Below, in pieces: positions 19,606 through 29,914 of a DNA stretch of 64,000 nt (position 1 is its first letter; every line of letters starts with the position of its first letter). The stretch comes from Mycobacterium sp. (GTDB lineage Bacteria; Actinomycetota; Actinomycetes; Mycobacteriales; Mycobacteriaceae), in contig NZ_PKEK01000041.1 in assembly GCF_002863225.1 (NCBI RefSeq), positions 62,001 to 126,000 of the forward strand. Direction: 5' to 3'. A program made the position numbers and the translations under genes. The notes beneath the pieces were generated by a model that was not told where the DNA came from, made no database searches, and was given only the letters and a program-made list of their open reading frames with translations.

Positions 19606-20704
19606 TCCTGCGCGCGAGGCAGTTCGGACCGCGCGCAGCGTCGTCGTCAAGGTCGGCACCACCGCACTGACCACCCCGACCGGCATGTTCGACGCGAGCC
19701 GGCTGGCCGGGCTGGCCGATGCCATCGAAGCGCGGATGAAATCCGGTTCCGACGTCGTGATCGTGTCGTCGGGTGCGATCGCCGCGGGCATCGAACCGCT
19801 CGGGCTGAACAAGCGGCCCACCGACCTGGCCACCAAACAAGCCGCGGCCAGCGTCGGTCAGGTTGCCCTGGTCAACGCCTGGAGCACCGCGTTCGCCCGC
19901 TACCAGCGCAGCGTCGGCCAGGTGCTGCTGACCGCGCATGACGTCTCGATGCGGGTGCAGCACAACAACGCTCAGCGCACCCTCGACCGGCTGCGCGCGC
20001 TGCACGCGGTGGCAATCGTCAACGAGAACGACACGGTGGCCACCAACGAAATCCGGTTCGGCGACAACGACCGCCTTTCGGCTCTGGTGGCGCATCTGGT
20101 CGGCGCCGACGCACTGGTCCTGCTCAGCGACATCGACGGACTCTACGATTCCGACCCGCGTAAGTCCGACGAAAGTCGCTTCATCGCAGAGGTTTCCGGG
20201 CCGGACGATTTGGCCGGCGTGATTGCCGGGCAAGGCAGCCACCTGGGCACCGGCGGCATGGCATCCAAGCTTTCGTCGGCGTTGCTGGCCGCCGACGCCG
20301 GCGTTCCGGTGCTGTTGGCGGCCGCCGCCAACGCCGAGGCCGCCCTGGCGGACGCCTCGGTGGGCACCGTGTTCGCGCCGCGGCCCAGCCGGATGTCGGC
20401 GCGCCGGTTCTGGGTGCGCTACGCCGCGGAGTCCGCCGGCGCGCTGGCCCTGGACCAGGGCGCGGTGAATGCCGTTCTGGGTCAACGTCGCTCGCTGTTG
20501 GCCGCAGGTATCACTGCGCTGGACGGGCGTTTCCACGGCGGCGACGTCGTCGATCTGAACGGCCCGGACAAGGAGCTGGTGGCCCGCGGGGTAGTCGCTT
20601 ACGATGCCGCCGAACTGGCCACCATGATCGGCCGGTCGACGTCCGAGCTTCCCGCCGAGCTACGTAGGCCCGCGGTGCACGCCGACGACCTCGTGGCCGT
20701 CTAG
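19598..20704 (+). CDS. proB: Glutamate 5-kinase
   Basis: ProB phosphorylates glutamate as the first step of proline synthesis; proA is in this window at 40767 but far away. The protein of about 368 residues has an amino-acid-kinase domain ([53 protein letters not shown]) and a C-terminal PUA domain. I chose the GTG at 19598 ([13 protein letters not shown]), which overlaps the obg stop and matches the usual N-terminus; an in-frame GTG at 19583 would add five residues. The stop overlaps the convergent tetR stop in the tetranucleotide CTAG. Confidence 0.95.
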   Translation: MNSPAREAVRTARSVVVKVGTTALTTPTGMFDASRLAGLADAIEARMKSGSDVVIVSSGAIAAGIEPLGLNKRPTDLATKQAAASVGQVALVNAWSTAFARYQRSVGQVLLTAHDVSMRVQHNNAQRTLDRLRALHAVAIVNENDTVATNEIRFGDNDRLSALVAHLVGADALVLLSDIDGLYDSDPRKSDESRFIAEVSGPDDLAGVIAGQGSHLGTGGMASKLSSALLAADAGVPVLLAAAANAEAALADASVGTVFAPRPSRMSARRFWVRYAAESAGALALDQGAVNAVLGQRRSLLAAGITALDGRFHGGDVVDLNGPDKELVARGVVAYDAAELATMIGRSTSELPAELRRPAVHADDLVAV

Positions 20705-21339
20705 CCCCTAACTATTGGCACGAGATACAGTGCCCCCCAAGCTATCTCGGTCAGCGTCGCGGTCAGCTCGACGTCGTACTCCGGCGGTCTGCCGGGCAGA
20801 TTCTGCTGACATGCTCGCTCGACCATCCAGCTGAGTGCGCTGGCCGTCGTCGCCGCGGGTAGCTCGCGGCGGATCGAGCCGTCGGCCTGGCCGTCCTCGA
20901 TCACCTGTGTCAGCCGCTTCGAGATTCCGTCGAGCAGTTCGCGGTAGGTTGCCGCCACCTGCGGGTCGTAGCCCGCCATCTCGTTGAGTGCGACCAACAC
21001 CGGCTGGTGTCGGCGGTAGCCGGCGACGATGCCGGCCATCGCGGCGCGGACATCGCCGGGATCGTGTCGCCAAGCCACGCCCCACCACAGTTCGGCGCTG
21101 TCGGAGAGGTCCCCGAACACCTGGCCGGCCAGCCGTCGCAGCAGGTCGCCCTTGTCCTCGAAATAAATGTAGAAGTTGGCCCGCGACATCCCCGCCTCGG
21201 TGGAGAGCCGGTCGACGCTGAGTTCGGTGAAGCTGGCGCCGTCGCGCATCAGTCGCTCGGTGGCGTCGAGCAGCCGGCGTTCGATCTGCTCGCGCCGCTC
21301 CTGCCGCTTGGCCTGCGGCTTGCGGGTTACTGACGGCAT
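20701..21339 (-). CDS. TetR family transcriptional regulator
   Basis: The 212-residue protein has a TetR N-terminal DNA-binding domain (about residues 13-65: [16 protein letters not shown], then [30 protein letters not shown]) and a C-terminal helical ligand domain. It is divergent from the P450 gene, with a perfect palindrome between them, so it most likely represses itself and the P450. The start is the ATG at 21339 ([12 protein letters not shown]); a longer open frame upstream would run through the operator. Its final stop overlaps the proB stop. Confidence 0.9.
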   Translation of the reverse strand: MPSVTRKPQAKRQERREQIERRLLDATERLMRDGASFTELSVDRLSTEAGMSRANFYIYFEDKGDLLRRLAGQVFGDLSDSAELWWGVAWRHDPGDVRAAMAGIVAGYRRHQPVLVALNEMAGYDPQVAATYRELLDGISKRLTQVIEDGQADGSIRRELPAATTASALSWMVERACQQNLPGRPPEYDVELTATLTEIAWGALYLVPIVRG

Positions 21340-21360
21340 GGGCGACAGTATGACACCTTG

Positions 21361-21379
21361 ACTAGACACTCTGTCTAGT
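21361..21379. promoter_or_regulatory. Perfect palindrome, predicted TetR operator
   Basis: ACTAGACA-CTC-TGTCTAGT is a perfect 8-bp inverted repeat with a 3-bp centre. It lies 22 bases upstream of the tetR ATG and 61 bases upstream of the P450 ATG, the expected place for a TetR dimer site controlling both genes. Confidence 0.75.
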
Positions 21380-21439
21380 TCTAGGGTCGTCGGTGTTCCG
21401 GAACTGTGACCGGTGTCATATCCGATGGAGGATCCGCTT

Positions 21440-22701
21440 ATGACAGCGACGGCTGCCACCCCTCGCCCCTACGACCCCATCGACCTCTCCTCCCGCGCCT
21501 TCTGGTCGACCAGCGCGCAGGAGCGCGAGCAGGTGTTCGCGGAGCTGCGCGCCGACCGGCCGGTCAGCTGGCACCCGCCGGTCGAGGACGCGATACTGCC
21601 CGACCCCGACGATCCCGGGTACTGGGCTGTCACCCGCCGCGATGACATCGTGGCGATCAGCCGCGACAACGAGTCGTTCCTTTCGGGTAAAAGGGCGTCA
21701 TGTTCGAAAACGTCCCCGAGGAGCTGCTCGAGGCGTCGCAGTCGTTCCTGGCGATGGATCCGCCCCGGCACACCTTCCTGCGCAAGCTCGTCAGCGCCGC
21801 GTTCACCCCACGGCAGGTCAGACGAATCGAGGACTCGATCCAGGCGAACGCCAAGACCATCGTCGAGGAGCTCAAAGACGCGGGCACCGGGGTCGATTTC
21901 GTCGAGCGCTGCGCCAAGGAGTTGCCGATCCGCACGCTCTCGGACATGGTCGGGATCCCCGAAGCCGAGCGGCAGAAGGTAGCGCACGCCGCCGACGCGA
22001 TGGTCTCGTGGGCCGACCCGATCTATCTCAACGGCCGCCCGCCGTTGGAGGTGTTGTTCGAGGCACAGATGTACATCCATCAGGTGGCTTTCGGTCTGGC
22101 CGCCGAGCGCCGCGAAAATCCCGGTGACGACCTGCTCAGCGCCTTGGTCAACGCCGAGGTAGACGGCGATCGGCTGGCCGATGCCGATATCGCCGCCTTC
22201 TTCGTGTTGCTCGCGGTGGCCGGCAACGACACCACCCGCCAGACCACCAGCCATGCGTTGCGAGCCCTGACCGACTACCCCGACCAGCGGGCTTGGTTGT
22301 TGGAGGACTTCGACGACCGGATCGGCGGAGCCGTCGAGGAGTTCATCCGCTGGGCGACGCCGGTGATGACGTTCCGCCGCACGGCCGCAGAGGATGTGGA
22401 GATCGGCGGTCAGAGTGTGCGCGCCGGCGAGAAGGTGGTGATGTTCTATTCGTCGGGCAACTTCGACACCGACGTGTTCACCCATCCCGAGCGCCTCGAC
22501 CTGAGTCGCAGCCCCAACCCGCATGTCGGTTTCGGTGGCGGCGGCGTGCACTTCTGCCTTGGCGCGAACCTGGCCAGGGCGCAGCTGCGGGCCATCTTCG
22601 GCGAGCTGCTGCACCAGCTGCCGGACATTCAGGCCGGAGACCCGGCATACCTGGCCGGCAACTTCATCCACGGCATCCGCAGCATGCCCTGCACGTTCTA
22701 G
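21440..22701 (+). pseudogene. Cytochrome P450, reading frame broken by a frameshift
   Basis: Two overlapping frames together encode one complete P450. The first (ATG 21440, preceded by GGAGGA) covers the N-terminus through DDIVAISRDNESFLSGK; at about 21689-21700 the homology moves to another frame that continues MFENVPEELLEASQSFLAMDPPRHTFLRKLVSAAF to the end. The jump fits one missing base or two extra bases in the TAAAAGGGCG run. The rest is intact: I-helix AGNDTTRQTTS, ExxR in EEFIRW, and heme ligand motif FGGGGVHFCLGANLAR. This is either a real mutation or a sequencing error in a homopolymer. It could only act as a monooxygenase if the frame is restored. Confidence 0.85.
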
Positions 22702-23546
22702 TCGACGGCCGCGGGGGCCAGCTCCTCGGTGAGCAGGGTCAGTAACTCTGAGCAGCCGCCCTCGACCTTGACGGTGGCCAGGTCGTCGCCGCGGGTCGGC
22801 CCGCGATTGATGATCGCGACCGGCATGCCGAGGGCCGCTGCGTGCCGTACGAAGCGGTAACCGGAGAACACCGTCAGTGACGAACCGGCCACCAGGAGCG
22901 CATCGGCATCCTCGACCATCGAAAATGCCTGCTGGACAATGTCTTTGGGCACGCTCTCGCCGAAGTACACGATGTTGGGCTTGAGCATGCCGCCGCAGGC
23001 TGGGCAGTCGACATAGCGGAACGATGCGGTGTCGTCGACGACGGCGTCTGCGTCGGGCGCGACAGCCAGGCCGCCGATCGCTTCGACGCGTTCGGTGAAT
23101 CCGGGGTTCAGCGCATCCAGTTCTTGGCCCAGCGCCGCGCGGCTCATGGTGTGGCCACAGCTCAGGCAGACCACCTGCGCGTAAGTGCCATGCAGGTTGA
23201 TCACGTGTGCGCTGCCGGCCTTGGTGTGCAGCAGGTCGACGTTCTGCGTGATCAAGCCGCTGACGACGCCGAGGTGCTCGAGCGCGGCCAAGGCCCGGTG
23301 ACCGGCGTTGGGCCGGGTGTCGTCCATGTGCCGCCACCCGACGTGATTGCGGGCCCAGTACCGCTGGCGGAACACCGGGTCCGACGTGAACTGCCGGATC
23401 GTCATCGGGTTGCTCGGCGGTGAATCGGGGCCGCGGTAGTCGGGAATGCCGGAGTCGGTCGACATGCCCGCGCCGGTCAGCACCGCAACGCGGCGACCGG
23501 TGAGGGCAGCAACCAATTCGGGAGCTTCCGCATGCACTGCCGTCAC
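22698..23546 (-). CDS. Sir2-family NAD-dependent protein deacylase
   Basis: The 282-residue sirtuin removes acyl groups from lysines using NAD. Visible motifs are the NAD-binding [16 protein letters not shown] (about residues 24-39), TQNVDLLH, the catalytic His in NLHGTY, and two zinc pairs (CLSC and CPAC). [10 protein letters not shown] and the INRGPT segment complete the fold. It is convergent with the P450, sharing the CTAG stop overlap. The start is GTG at 23546 with TACCCT 7 nt upstream, so it is probably leaderless. It resembles the larger bacterial sirtuins rather than the CobB/SIRT5 type of M. tuberculosis, judged by eye. Confidence 0.92.
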   Translation of the reverse strand: MTAVHAEAPELVAALTGRRVAVLTGAGMSTDSGIPDYRGPDSPPSNPMTIRQFTSDPVFRQRYWARNHVGWRHMDDTRPNAGHRALAALEHLGVVSGLITQNVDLLHTKAGSAHVINLHGTYAQVVCLSCGHTMSRAALGQELDALNPGFTERVEAIGGLAVAPDADAVVDDTASFRYVDCPACGGMLKPNIVYFGESVPKDIVQQAFSMVEDADALLVAGSSLTVFSGYRFVRHAAALGMPVAIINRGPTRGDDLATVKVEGGCSELLTLLTEELAPAAVD

Positions 23547-23553
23547 CTCATCG

Positions 23554-23559
23554 AGGGTA
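23554..23559 (-). promoter_or_regulatory. -10 box of predicted leaderless sirtuin transcript
   Basis: On the minus strand TACCCT ends 7 nt before the GTG at 23546, matching TANNNT and a transcription start at the start codon. Confidence 0.45.
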
Positions 23560-23957
23560 CGGATTCATCCAGGCGATCCGCTGTCGTCGCAGGCCGGCGC
23601 CCATAGCAGCGGCGACGCGACGGCGATTTCGTCACGGCGTGCGAATCACGGTGAGCCAAAGCGTTTACATGTATTCGATATGTGGAAGCTAGTTGGCCCA
23701 TTCTGAAGGCTACTGTGAAAACTGTGGCGTTTGCCGGCTGCCCTGGTAGCCGGAAGGGGTTGGCGATCCGGTCAGTGGGGCTTTGCTCACGCTGCGGCGC
23801 ATCGCGGGGAATGCGCTGATCGCATGGACCACTACCAGCGGTTGCCCGGTAGTCCTCCGAGCCCGGTGCGGTACCCCGGCTACGCCCCCGTGAGCTACAT
23901 CCGGCTGCGTGGCAGCGGACCTTCCGTGGCTGTGGCCGAGAGAAAGGGGTAACGCAA
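23560..23957. other. Intergenic region upstream of the PPE pair
   Basis: Roughly 400 bases carry no supported gene. The stretch around 23665-23695 is more AT-rich than its surroundings (TTTACATGTATTCGATATGTGG) and may hold regulatory or nucleoid-protein sites. A GAAAGGGG ribosome-binding site lies just before the PPE ATG at 23958. No clear promoter pair was found. Confidence 0.3.
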
Positions 23958-25166
23958 ATGCTCGACTTCGGAGCATTACCGCCCGAGGTGAATTCGGGCC
24001 GGCTGTACGCGGGTCCGGGCTCCGGCCCGATCATGGCGGCCTCATCCGCCTGGCAGGCTGTTGCAAGCCAATTAGACGGTGTCGCACAGGGTTACGGGGC
24101 CGTTGTGTCGGGTCTGCTGGGTGAGGCGTGGGCCGGCGGCGCCTCGGCTGCCATGGCGGCAGCAGCCACACCCTACGTCGAATGGATCGCGGCCGCGGCG
24201 GCACAGGCTGAGGAGACGGCCATGCAAGCGCGAGCGGCCGCGGCGGCCTACGAATCCGCCTTCGCCGCGACGGTGCCGCCGGCCCTGGTGGCCGCCAATC
24301 GCGCGCACTACACGGCCCTGGTGATGGCGAACATCTTCGGGCAGTACACGGCGCAAATTGCCGCTGACGAAGCCGCTTACGCGGAGATGTGGGCGCAGGA
24401 TGCTCAGGCGATGTACGCCTATGCCGGATCGTCTTCGGCGGCAACCTCGTTGACGCCGTTCACCCGCCCTCCCGAAACGACAACGGCGACTGGGCAATCG
24501 GCGCAGAGCGCGGCCGTCGCCCAAGCTGCCGGGAATTCCGGTGCGACGCAAGCCCAGTCGAGCTTGTCCCGGCTGATGGCCGCCGTGCCGCAGCAGCTGC
24601 AGAACTTCGCGGCCGCCGCACCGGCAGCCGCACCGGCCGATCCGCTCGCCGATCCGGTGCTGACCGCGTTCAGTAACTTCAACACCCTGTCGGGTCCGAC
24701 GAACCTCACTGCTGCACTGAGTCGTACGGCGACCAGTGCCGGCAGCTTCTTCACCGCGCTCTACCGGACCGGAATCCAGGCCGAGGACCTGCCCAAGATC
24801 GCCGAGGAGGGTGCGGGTGCGGCCGGTGCGGCGAACGCTGCCAGAGCCGGAGCGCAGGGATTGGGAGCCGCCGAGCAATCCGTGCTCGCGAGTGTCGGAC
24901 AGGCGGAACCCATTGGGGGCCTTTCGGTCCCGCAGACATGGGCCTCGGCAACCCCGATCGCCAGTGCTGTCGAGACTCCGCAGTGGCTGTCGGAGGCGGA
25001 TCTCGGAGCGGTCCCGGCGTCCTCGGAGATGGCCGGTGCGCCGGGTGCGGCGCCGATGTTGGGGATGGCCCAGCAGCCGGGCATGTGGTCGCGTCCGACC
25101 GTGAGCAACATCCTGCGGGTGCCGACGGGTCGCTTCAAGATGCCGCGTCCGTTCCAGGGTGGTTAG
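23958..25166 (+). CDS. PPE family protein, SVP subgroup
   Basis: The 402-residue protein begins MLDFGALPPEVNSGRLYAGPGSGP, the PPE signature, and has the helical PPE domain (about residues 1-175) with the WxG-type turn LGEAWAGGAS. The C-terminal part includes GGLSVPQTW (about residue 318), the SVP-subgroup motif GxxSVPxxW, and ends GRFKMPRPFQGG. PPE proteins are exported by ESX systems, usually with a PE partner, but no PE gene is nearby. The second PPE gene follows 48 bases later on the same strand, probably in one transcript. Codon use looks like the rest of the window. Confidence 0.95.
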   Translation: MLDFGALPPEVNSGRLYAGPGSGPIMAASSAWQAVASQLDGVAQGYGAVVSGLLGEAWAGGASAAMAAAATPYVEWIAAAAAQAEETAMQARAAAAAYESAFAATVPPALVAANRAHYTALVMANIFGQYTAQIAADEAAYAEMWAQDAQAMYAYAGSSSAATSLTPFTRPPETTTATGQSAQSAAVAQAAGNSGATQAQSSLSRLMAAVPQQLQNFAAAAPAAAPADPLADPVLTAFSNFNTLSGPTNLTAALSRTATSAGSFFTALYRTGIQAEDLPKIAEEGAGAAGAANAARAGAQGLGAAEQSVLASVGQAEPIGGLSVPQTWASATPIASAVETPQWLSEADLGAVPASSEMAGAPGAAPMLGMAQQPGMWSRPTVSNILRVPTGRFKMPRPFQGG

Positions 25167-25214
25167 CCGAAACCGGTTGTGTTGCAGCGTTAGCGAATTC
25201 GCAGAGGGGATGTG

Positions 25215-26399
25215 ATGTTTGATTTCGGGGTGCTGCCGCCCGAGATCAATTCGGCCAGGATGTACACCGGCCCGGGCTCGGGCCCGATGATGGCTGCGGC
25301 GGCGGCCTGGGACGCGCTGACCGCGCAACTGGAAACGTTCGCCGCCCGCTACTCCGCCATGGTGTCGGAGTTGCATGGGCAGAGCTGGTCCGGCGCATCC
25401 TCGGCGGCCATGGTGGCGGCTGCTGCGCCCTACGTGGCCTGGGTGAGCGCCACCGCTGCACAGGCCGGGCAGTCCGCGAGTCAGGCCCGCGCCGCCGCCG
25501 CCGGCTACGAGGCGGCGTTTTCGGCGACCGTCCCGCCGTTCGTCGTCGCGGCCAATCGCGCCCAACTGATGCTGCTGGTGGCGACCAATTTCTTCGGGCA
25601 GAACACGCCGGCCATCGCCGCCAACGAGATCGCCTACGCCGAGATGTGGGCACAGGACGCGGCGGCGATGTACACCTACGCCGCCACCGCGTCGTCGGCG
25701 ACCGCACTGTCGCCCTTCGAGCAGCCACCGCAGACCACGAATCCGGCCGGATCGGCAGCACAGGCCGCGGTGACCTCGGATGCGGTGGGATCGGCGGCCG
25801 GGCAATCCGCGACCGAATTCGCCCAGTTGTTGGCGGCGGTCCCGCAGCAGTTGCAGGGCCTGGCCTCGGCCGGAGCGGGCAACGCCGTGGCGGCCGACGC
25901 CACCAGCTCGCCGATCATTGCCGCGTTCGAGACCTTCAACATCCTCACCGGGCCGCTGGTTCCGGCCTACCAAATACCGTTTGCAACGTTCCAAGCCGGA
26001 CTTTTCGTCACTCAGCTGACCGAGAGCAAAGTCGAAAGCCAGCTGCTGCCCGCATTGGCGGCACCTCTGGACGGCGCCGCGGCGCAGGCTGCGCTGGAGT
26101 CGGGCCAGGTGCAGCCCGTGCTGGCCGGTGCGGGTCGCGCGGTCTCGGTGGGCGGCTTGTCCACTCCGCCGAATTGGACGCTGGCCTCGCAGAACAGCGC
26201 CGCGGTCGAGCCGGTGGAGGCGGCCGAGCCAGCTGTCCGGGTGTTGCCGCCGTGGGCGCAGGAGCCGGCGTCGGCGGGTCACACCGGTGTGCCGGCGATG
26301 GCCCCGTTGAACAACGCCGGTGCACGGCGCGGCGACAACACGGTGTTCCGGATGAGGGATCGCCGCTACCGGATGCCGCGTCCCGCTCCCGGCGGCTGA
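25215..26399 (+). CDS. PPE family protein, SVP-like subgroup
   Basis: The 394-residue protein opens [24 protein letters not shown] and has a PPE domain close in sequence to its neighbour ([33 protein letters not shown]), so the pair arose by duplication. The SVP motif is altered to GGLSTPPNW. The C-terminus, [11 protein letters not shown], matches the ending of the first protein. I chose the ATG at 25215, which follows AGAGGGGA; a GTG three bases earlier is possible. Its place just before nadE has no counterpart in M. tuberculosis as I recall it. Confidence 0.95.
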   Translation: MFDFGVLPPEINSARMYTGPGSGPMMAAAAAWDALTAQLETFAARYSAMVSELHGQSWSGASSAAMVAAAAPYVAWVSATAAQAGQSASQARAAAAGYEAAFSATVPPFVVAANRAQLMLLVATNFFGQNTPAIAANEIAYAEMWAQDAAAMYTYAATASSATALSPFEQPPQTTNPAGSAAQAAVTSDAVGSAAGQSATEFAQLLAAVPQQLQGLASAGAGNAVAADATSSPIIAAFETFNILTGPLVPAYQIPFATFQAGLFVTQLTESKVESQLLPALAAPLDGAAAQAALESGQVQPVLAGAGRAVSVGGLSTPPNWTLASQNSAAVEPVEAAEPAVRVLPPWAQEPASAGHTGVPAMAPLNNAGARRGDNTVFRMRDRRYRMPRPAPGG

Positions 26400-26449
26400 C
26401 CGGGGTTCCGCTACCGAATATTCGACGGTGCGGCGACAATAGATTTGTC

Positions 26450-28492
26450 ATGGACTTCTACAACGTCTACAGCCAGGGGTACGCCCGGGTCGCCGCGTGT
26501 ACTCATCACGCCGCGATCGGAGATCCCGCGGCCAACGCCGACTCGGTGCTGCGGCTGGCCCGGCAATGCCATGACGACGGTGTGGCCCTGGCGGTGTTCC
26601 CGGAGCTGACGCTGTCCGGTTATTCCATCGAAGACATCCTGCTGCAGGATGTCTTGCTGGATTCCGTGGAGGAAGCGCTGCTCGAGGTCGTCGCCGCCTC
26701 GCGCGGGCTGCTGCTGGTGCTGGTGGTCGGCGCGCCGCTCCGGCACCGGCACCGCATCTACAACACCGCCGTGGTGATCCACCGCGGTGCCGTGTTGGGT
26801 GTGGTCCCCAAGTCGTATCTGCCGACCTACCGCGAGTTCTACGAGCGCCGTCAGATCGCGCCGGGCGACGACGAGCGCGGGACCATCCGGGTCGCCGGGA
26901 CGCGGGCCCCGTTCGGCCCGGACCTGCTCTTCGAGGCAACTGATCTGCCCGGCTTCGTCCTGCACGTCGAAATCTGCGAGGACATGTTCGTCCCCATCCC
27001 GCCCAGCGCCGAAGCGGCGCTGGCGGGGGCCACGGTGCTGGCCAACCTGTCCGGCAGCCCGATCACGATCGGTCGCGCCGACGATCGGTCGCTGCTGGCA
27101 CGTTCGGCGTCGCAGCGGTGTCTGGCCGCCTACGTGTATGCGGCTGCGGGAGAAGGTGAATCGACTACCGACCTGGCGTGGGACGGCCAGACCATGATCT
27201 GGGAGAACGGTGCGTTGCTGGCCGAGTCGGAGCGCTTTCCCAAGGGAGAGCGGCGCAGCATCGCCGATGTCGATCTCGAGTTGCTGCGCGCCGAGCGGTT
27301 GCGGATGGGCACCTTCGACGACAACCGGCGCCACCACCGCGGCTCGGCAGAAGCTTTCCGGCGGATCGACTTTCGGCTCGGCCCGCCGGCCGGTGACATC
27401 GGGCTCCGCCGCCACGTCGAGCGTTTCCCGTTCGTGCCCGCCGACGTCAACCGGTTGCAGCAGGACTGTTACGAGGCGTACAGCATCCAGGTGTCCGGGC
27501 TCGAGCAGCGGTTGCGGGCCTTGAACTTCCCCAAGGTCGTCATCGGCGTCTCCGGGGGCCTCGACTCGACCCACGCACTGATCGTCGCCGCGCGCGCGAT
27601 GGATCGGGAGGACCGGCCGCGCAGCGACATTCTGGCGTTCACCCTGCCGGGCTTCGCCACCGGTGAGCGCACCAAACGCAACGCGATCGAGTTGTGCCGC
27701 GCGCTGGGGGTCACCTTCGCCGAAATCGACATCACCGAGACCGCGGCGCTGATGCTCAAGGAAATGGACCACCCCTTCTCGCGCGGCGAGAAGGTCTACG
27801 ACGTCACCTTCGAGAACGTCCAAGCCGGGTTGCGCACCGATTATCTGTTCCGGCTGGCCAATCAGCACGGCGGCATCGTGCTGGGCACCGGCGACCTGTC
27901 CGAGCTCGGCTTGGGCTGGTCGACGTACGGTGTGGGCGATCAGATGTCGCATTACAACGTCAACGGCGGTGTGCCAAAGACGCTGATCCAGCACCTGATT
28001 CGCTGGGTGAACCTGTCGGGGCAGTTCCCGCCGGATGTGACCGCGGTGCTGCAGTCGGTGCTCGACACCGAGATCACTCCAGAACTCGTGCCCGCCGGTG
28101 AAGACGAGGAACTGCAGAGTAGCGAAGCCAAAGTCGGACCGTATGCGCTGCAAGACTTCTCGCTGTATCAGGTACTGCGCTACGGTTTCCGGCCGGCGAA
28201 GATCGCGTTCCTGGCCTGGCACGCCTGGAGTGATTCAGATAGTGGCAACTGGCCCCCGGGGTTCCCGGAGAACAAGCGTCCGTCGTACCCGCTCAAAGAG
28301 ATTCGGCACTGGCTGCAGGTCTTCGTGCAGCGGTTCTACTCGTTCAGCCAGTTCAAGCGGTCCGCTCTACCCAACGGGCCCAAGGTTTCCCAGGGCGGGG
28401 CACTGTCGCCGCGCGGCGACTGGCGCGCTCCGTCCGACATGTCGGCTCGTGCCTGGCTCGACGCGATCGAACGCGACGTTCCCGAGGACTGA
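26450..28492 (+). CDS. nadE: Glutamine-dependent NAD synthetase
   Basis: NadE makes NAD from nicotinate adenine dinucleotide, using ammonia released from glutamine. The 680-residue protein has an N-terminal nitrilase-type glutaminase with the triad Glu52 (FPELTLSGY), Lys121 ([14 protein letters not shown]) and Cys176 (VEICEDMF), then the synthetase domain with the ATP loop SGGLDSTHA near residue 368 and [16 protein letters not shown]. The residue numbers equal those I recall for the M. tuberculosis enzyme, which supports the ATG at 26450; the open frame runs far upstream in shadow of the PPE gene. TAGATT sits 4 nt before the ATG and may be its -10 box. Confidence 0.97.
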   Translation: MDFYNVYSQGYARVAACTHHAAIGDPAANADSVLRLARQCHDDGVALAVFPELTLSGYSIEDILLQDVLLDSVEEALLEVVAASRGLLLVLVVGAPLRHRHRIYNTAVVIHRGAVLGVVPKSYLPTYREFYERRQIAPGDDERGTIRVAGTRAPFGPDLLFEATDLPGFVLHVEICEDMFVPIPPSAEAALAGATVLANLSGSPITIGRADDRSLLARSASQRCLAAYVYAAAGEGESTTDLAWDGQTMIWENGALLAESERFPKGERRSIADVDLELLRAERLRMGTFDDNRRHHRGSAEAFRRIDFRLGPPAGDIGLRRHVERFPFVPADVNRLQQDCYEAYSIQVSGLEQRLRALNFPKVVIGVSGGLDSTHALIVAARAMDREDRPRSDILAFTLPGFATGERTKRNAIELCRALGVTFAEIDITETAALMLKEMDHPFSRGEKVYDVTFENVQAGLRTDYLFRLANQHGGIVLGTGDLSELGLGWSTYGVGDQMSHYNVNGGVPKTLIQHLIRWVNLSGQFPPDVTAVLQSVLDTEITPELVPAGEDEELQSSEAKVGPYALQDFSLYQVLRYGFRPAKIAFLAWHAWSDSDSGNWPPGFPENKRPSYPLKEIRHWLQVFVQRFYSFSQFKRSALPNGPKVSQGGALSPRGDWRAPSDMSARAWLDAIERDVPED

Positions 28493-28504
28493 GGCGGCCG
28501 CCGG

Positions 28505-29887
28505 CTACCAGTTGGTCAGCATGACGTGGTTGATGACCAGAGCGCCGACGATGTTCGCGGCCAGCCACCATCGCTGAGATGCGCGCGGCAGCAACGCCGG
28601 AGTCGCGGTCAGCCACACCATGAACGGTAACCAGATCCGCTCGGTCTCGGCTTTGCTCAGCATGCTGAGGTCGGCGCTGAGTATCGCGGTGATGGCCGCC
28701 AGCGCCAACAGGTGCAAGCCGGACCGCCGGCGGATCGCGGCGATGCCGAAGACCCTGCCCACACCGGCGACGCTGCCCAAACCGATGGCGCACGCGACCG
28801 AGGCGAGGTTGGCCCAACCCCAGTACTGGAACGGCCTGATCTTCGCTATCCCCTGCCAATAGCGTTGCTGCACAAGGTTGTAGCCATCGAACCAGCAAAA
28901 GCCCGCTGCGGTGAACGCGGCTACCACCACCAATGCCGCTCCGATGGCGATCGCCGCCGTCGTCACCGCGGACCTACGGTCGCGCACAGCGAACAGCACG
29001 GCCAGTGCCAGCAGGCCGGTCAACACCAGCCCGTAGTTCAAGTAGACCGCCCAGCCCAGCAGCAGCCCCGCCCCGAGCGCCGCGGCAACAGGCCGGCGCA
29101 CGGTTCGACTGGCCGCCAACGCAAGCAGCGCGATGCCCCAGGCCGCGACGCCGGCGAAGTACCCGTCGGCGGACACGGCAATCCAGATCGCGGTCGGCGC
29201 GACCGCCACGAACGGCGCGGCCATCCGCGCGAGCGACTCGTCGGACACAGCGCGAACAGCGACGATCACCGCCGTCGCCGCACTCGACCCCACCAGCAGG
29301 CAGAGCGCTCCCGCCCACGCGCCACCGCCCAACCCGAGTCGATCGAGCCACACGAAGGTCAGCAACGCACCGGGCGGGTGGCCCGACACATGGGTGATCC
29401 AGGAGTCCGGCTGGTAGTCCAGAATGCGACTCGAAAAGGTCCGCAGCATCGACGGGATGTCGGTGACCGTCGGCACCTGCCGCAGGTACTCGTGGCGCGC
29501 GGCCAGTCGTCCCGCAAACCCGAGCTGCCATCCGTCGACCATGGCCAGCGCAAACGCCCAGGCGCACGATGTCAGCCAGGTGACGAGTGTGAGTGTGCGC
29601 CAAGACAATCGCTGAGCCAGGCTGGGGCCCCAGCGCACAGCCGCAAGGCCGAGCCCGATCGCCGGAACGGTGCCCCAGCCGACGTGCAGGCGCCACCAGC
29701 CGAACAGCGGGGCGACGTCGGCCAAGTCGTGGATGGTCTTCGGCGAGCTGTGGATCAGCGGGGTCACGATGCCCAGGTGCAGGTGCGGAACCGTGAATGC
29801 CGCCGCTACCAGGACGACTGCCAGCGACATCGCCAAGACGTCGCGGCGTGCGAGTTTCACTTCCACTCCGTCATGTTCTCCCACCAC
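28505..29887 (-). CDS. Polytopic membrane protein, possible GT-C-type glycosyltransferase
   Basis: The 460-residue protein has about ten to eleven hydrophobic segments from residue 13 to the end. A large loop after the second or third helix carries VTDIPSMLRTFSSRILDYQPDSWITHVSGHPPGALL, and the HPPG motif is a conserved feature of some mycobacterial integral membrane glycosyltransferase-like proteins. No unmistakable catalytic Asp pair is visible, so enzyme activity is a guess based on topology and on the neighbouring GT2, epimerase and DUF2064 genes. It would be the last gene of the minus-strand arm of the cluster, 27 bases after the small membrane protein. The start (GTG at 29887) is uncertain. 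Confidence 0.7.
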   Translation of the reverse strand: MVGEHDGVEVKLARRDVLAMSLAVVLVAAAFTVPHLHLGIVTPLIHSSPKTIHDLADVAPLFGWWRLHVGWGTVPAIGLGLAAVRWGPSLAQRLSWRTLTLVTWLTSCAWAFALAMVDGWQLGFAGRLAARHEYLRQVPTVTDIPSMLRTFSSRILDYQPDSWITHVSGHPPGALLTFVWLDRLGLGGGAWAGALCLLVGSSAATAVIVAVRAVSDESLARMAAPFVAVAPTAIWIAVSADGYFAGVAAWGIALLALAASRTVRRPVAAALGAGLLLGWAVYLNYGLVLTGLLALAVLFAVRDRRSAVTTAAIAIGAALVVVAAFTAAGFCWFDGYNLVQQRYWQGIAKIRPFQYWGWANLASVACAIGLGSVAGVGRVFGIAAIRRRSGLHLLALAAITAILSADLSMLSKAETERIWLPFMVWLTATPALLPRASQRWWLAANIVGALVINHVMLTNW

Positions 29888-29914
29888 CGTCGGTCACCGG
29901 ATCTGACCCGCCCG

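Noticed and set aside
25646..26449. Upstream extension of the nadE frame into the second PPE gene
   Set aside because: The added 268 residues are the PPE gene read in another frame; catalytic residue numbering fits the ATG at 26450.
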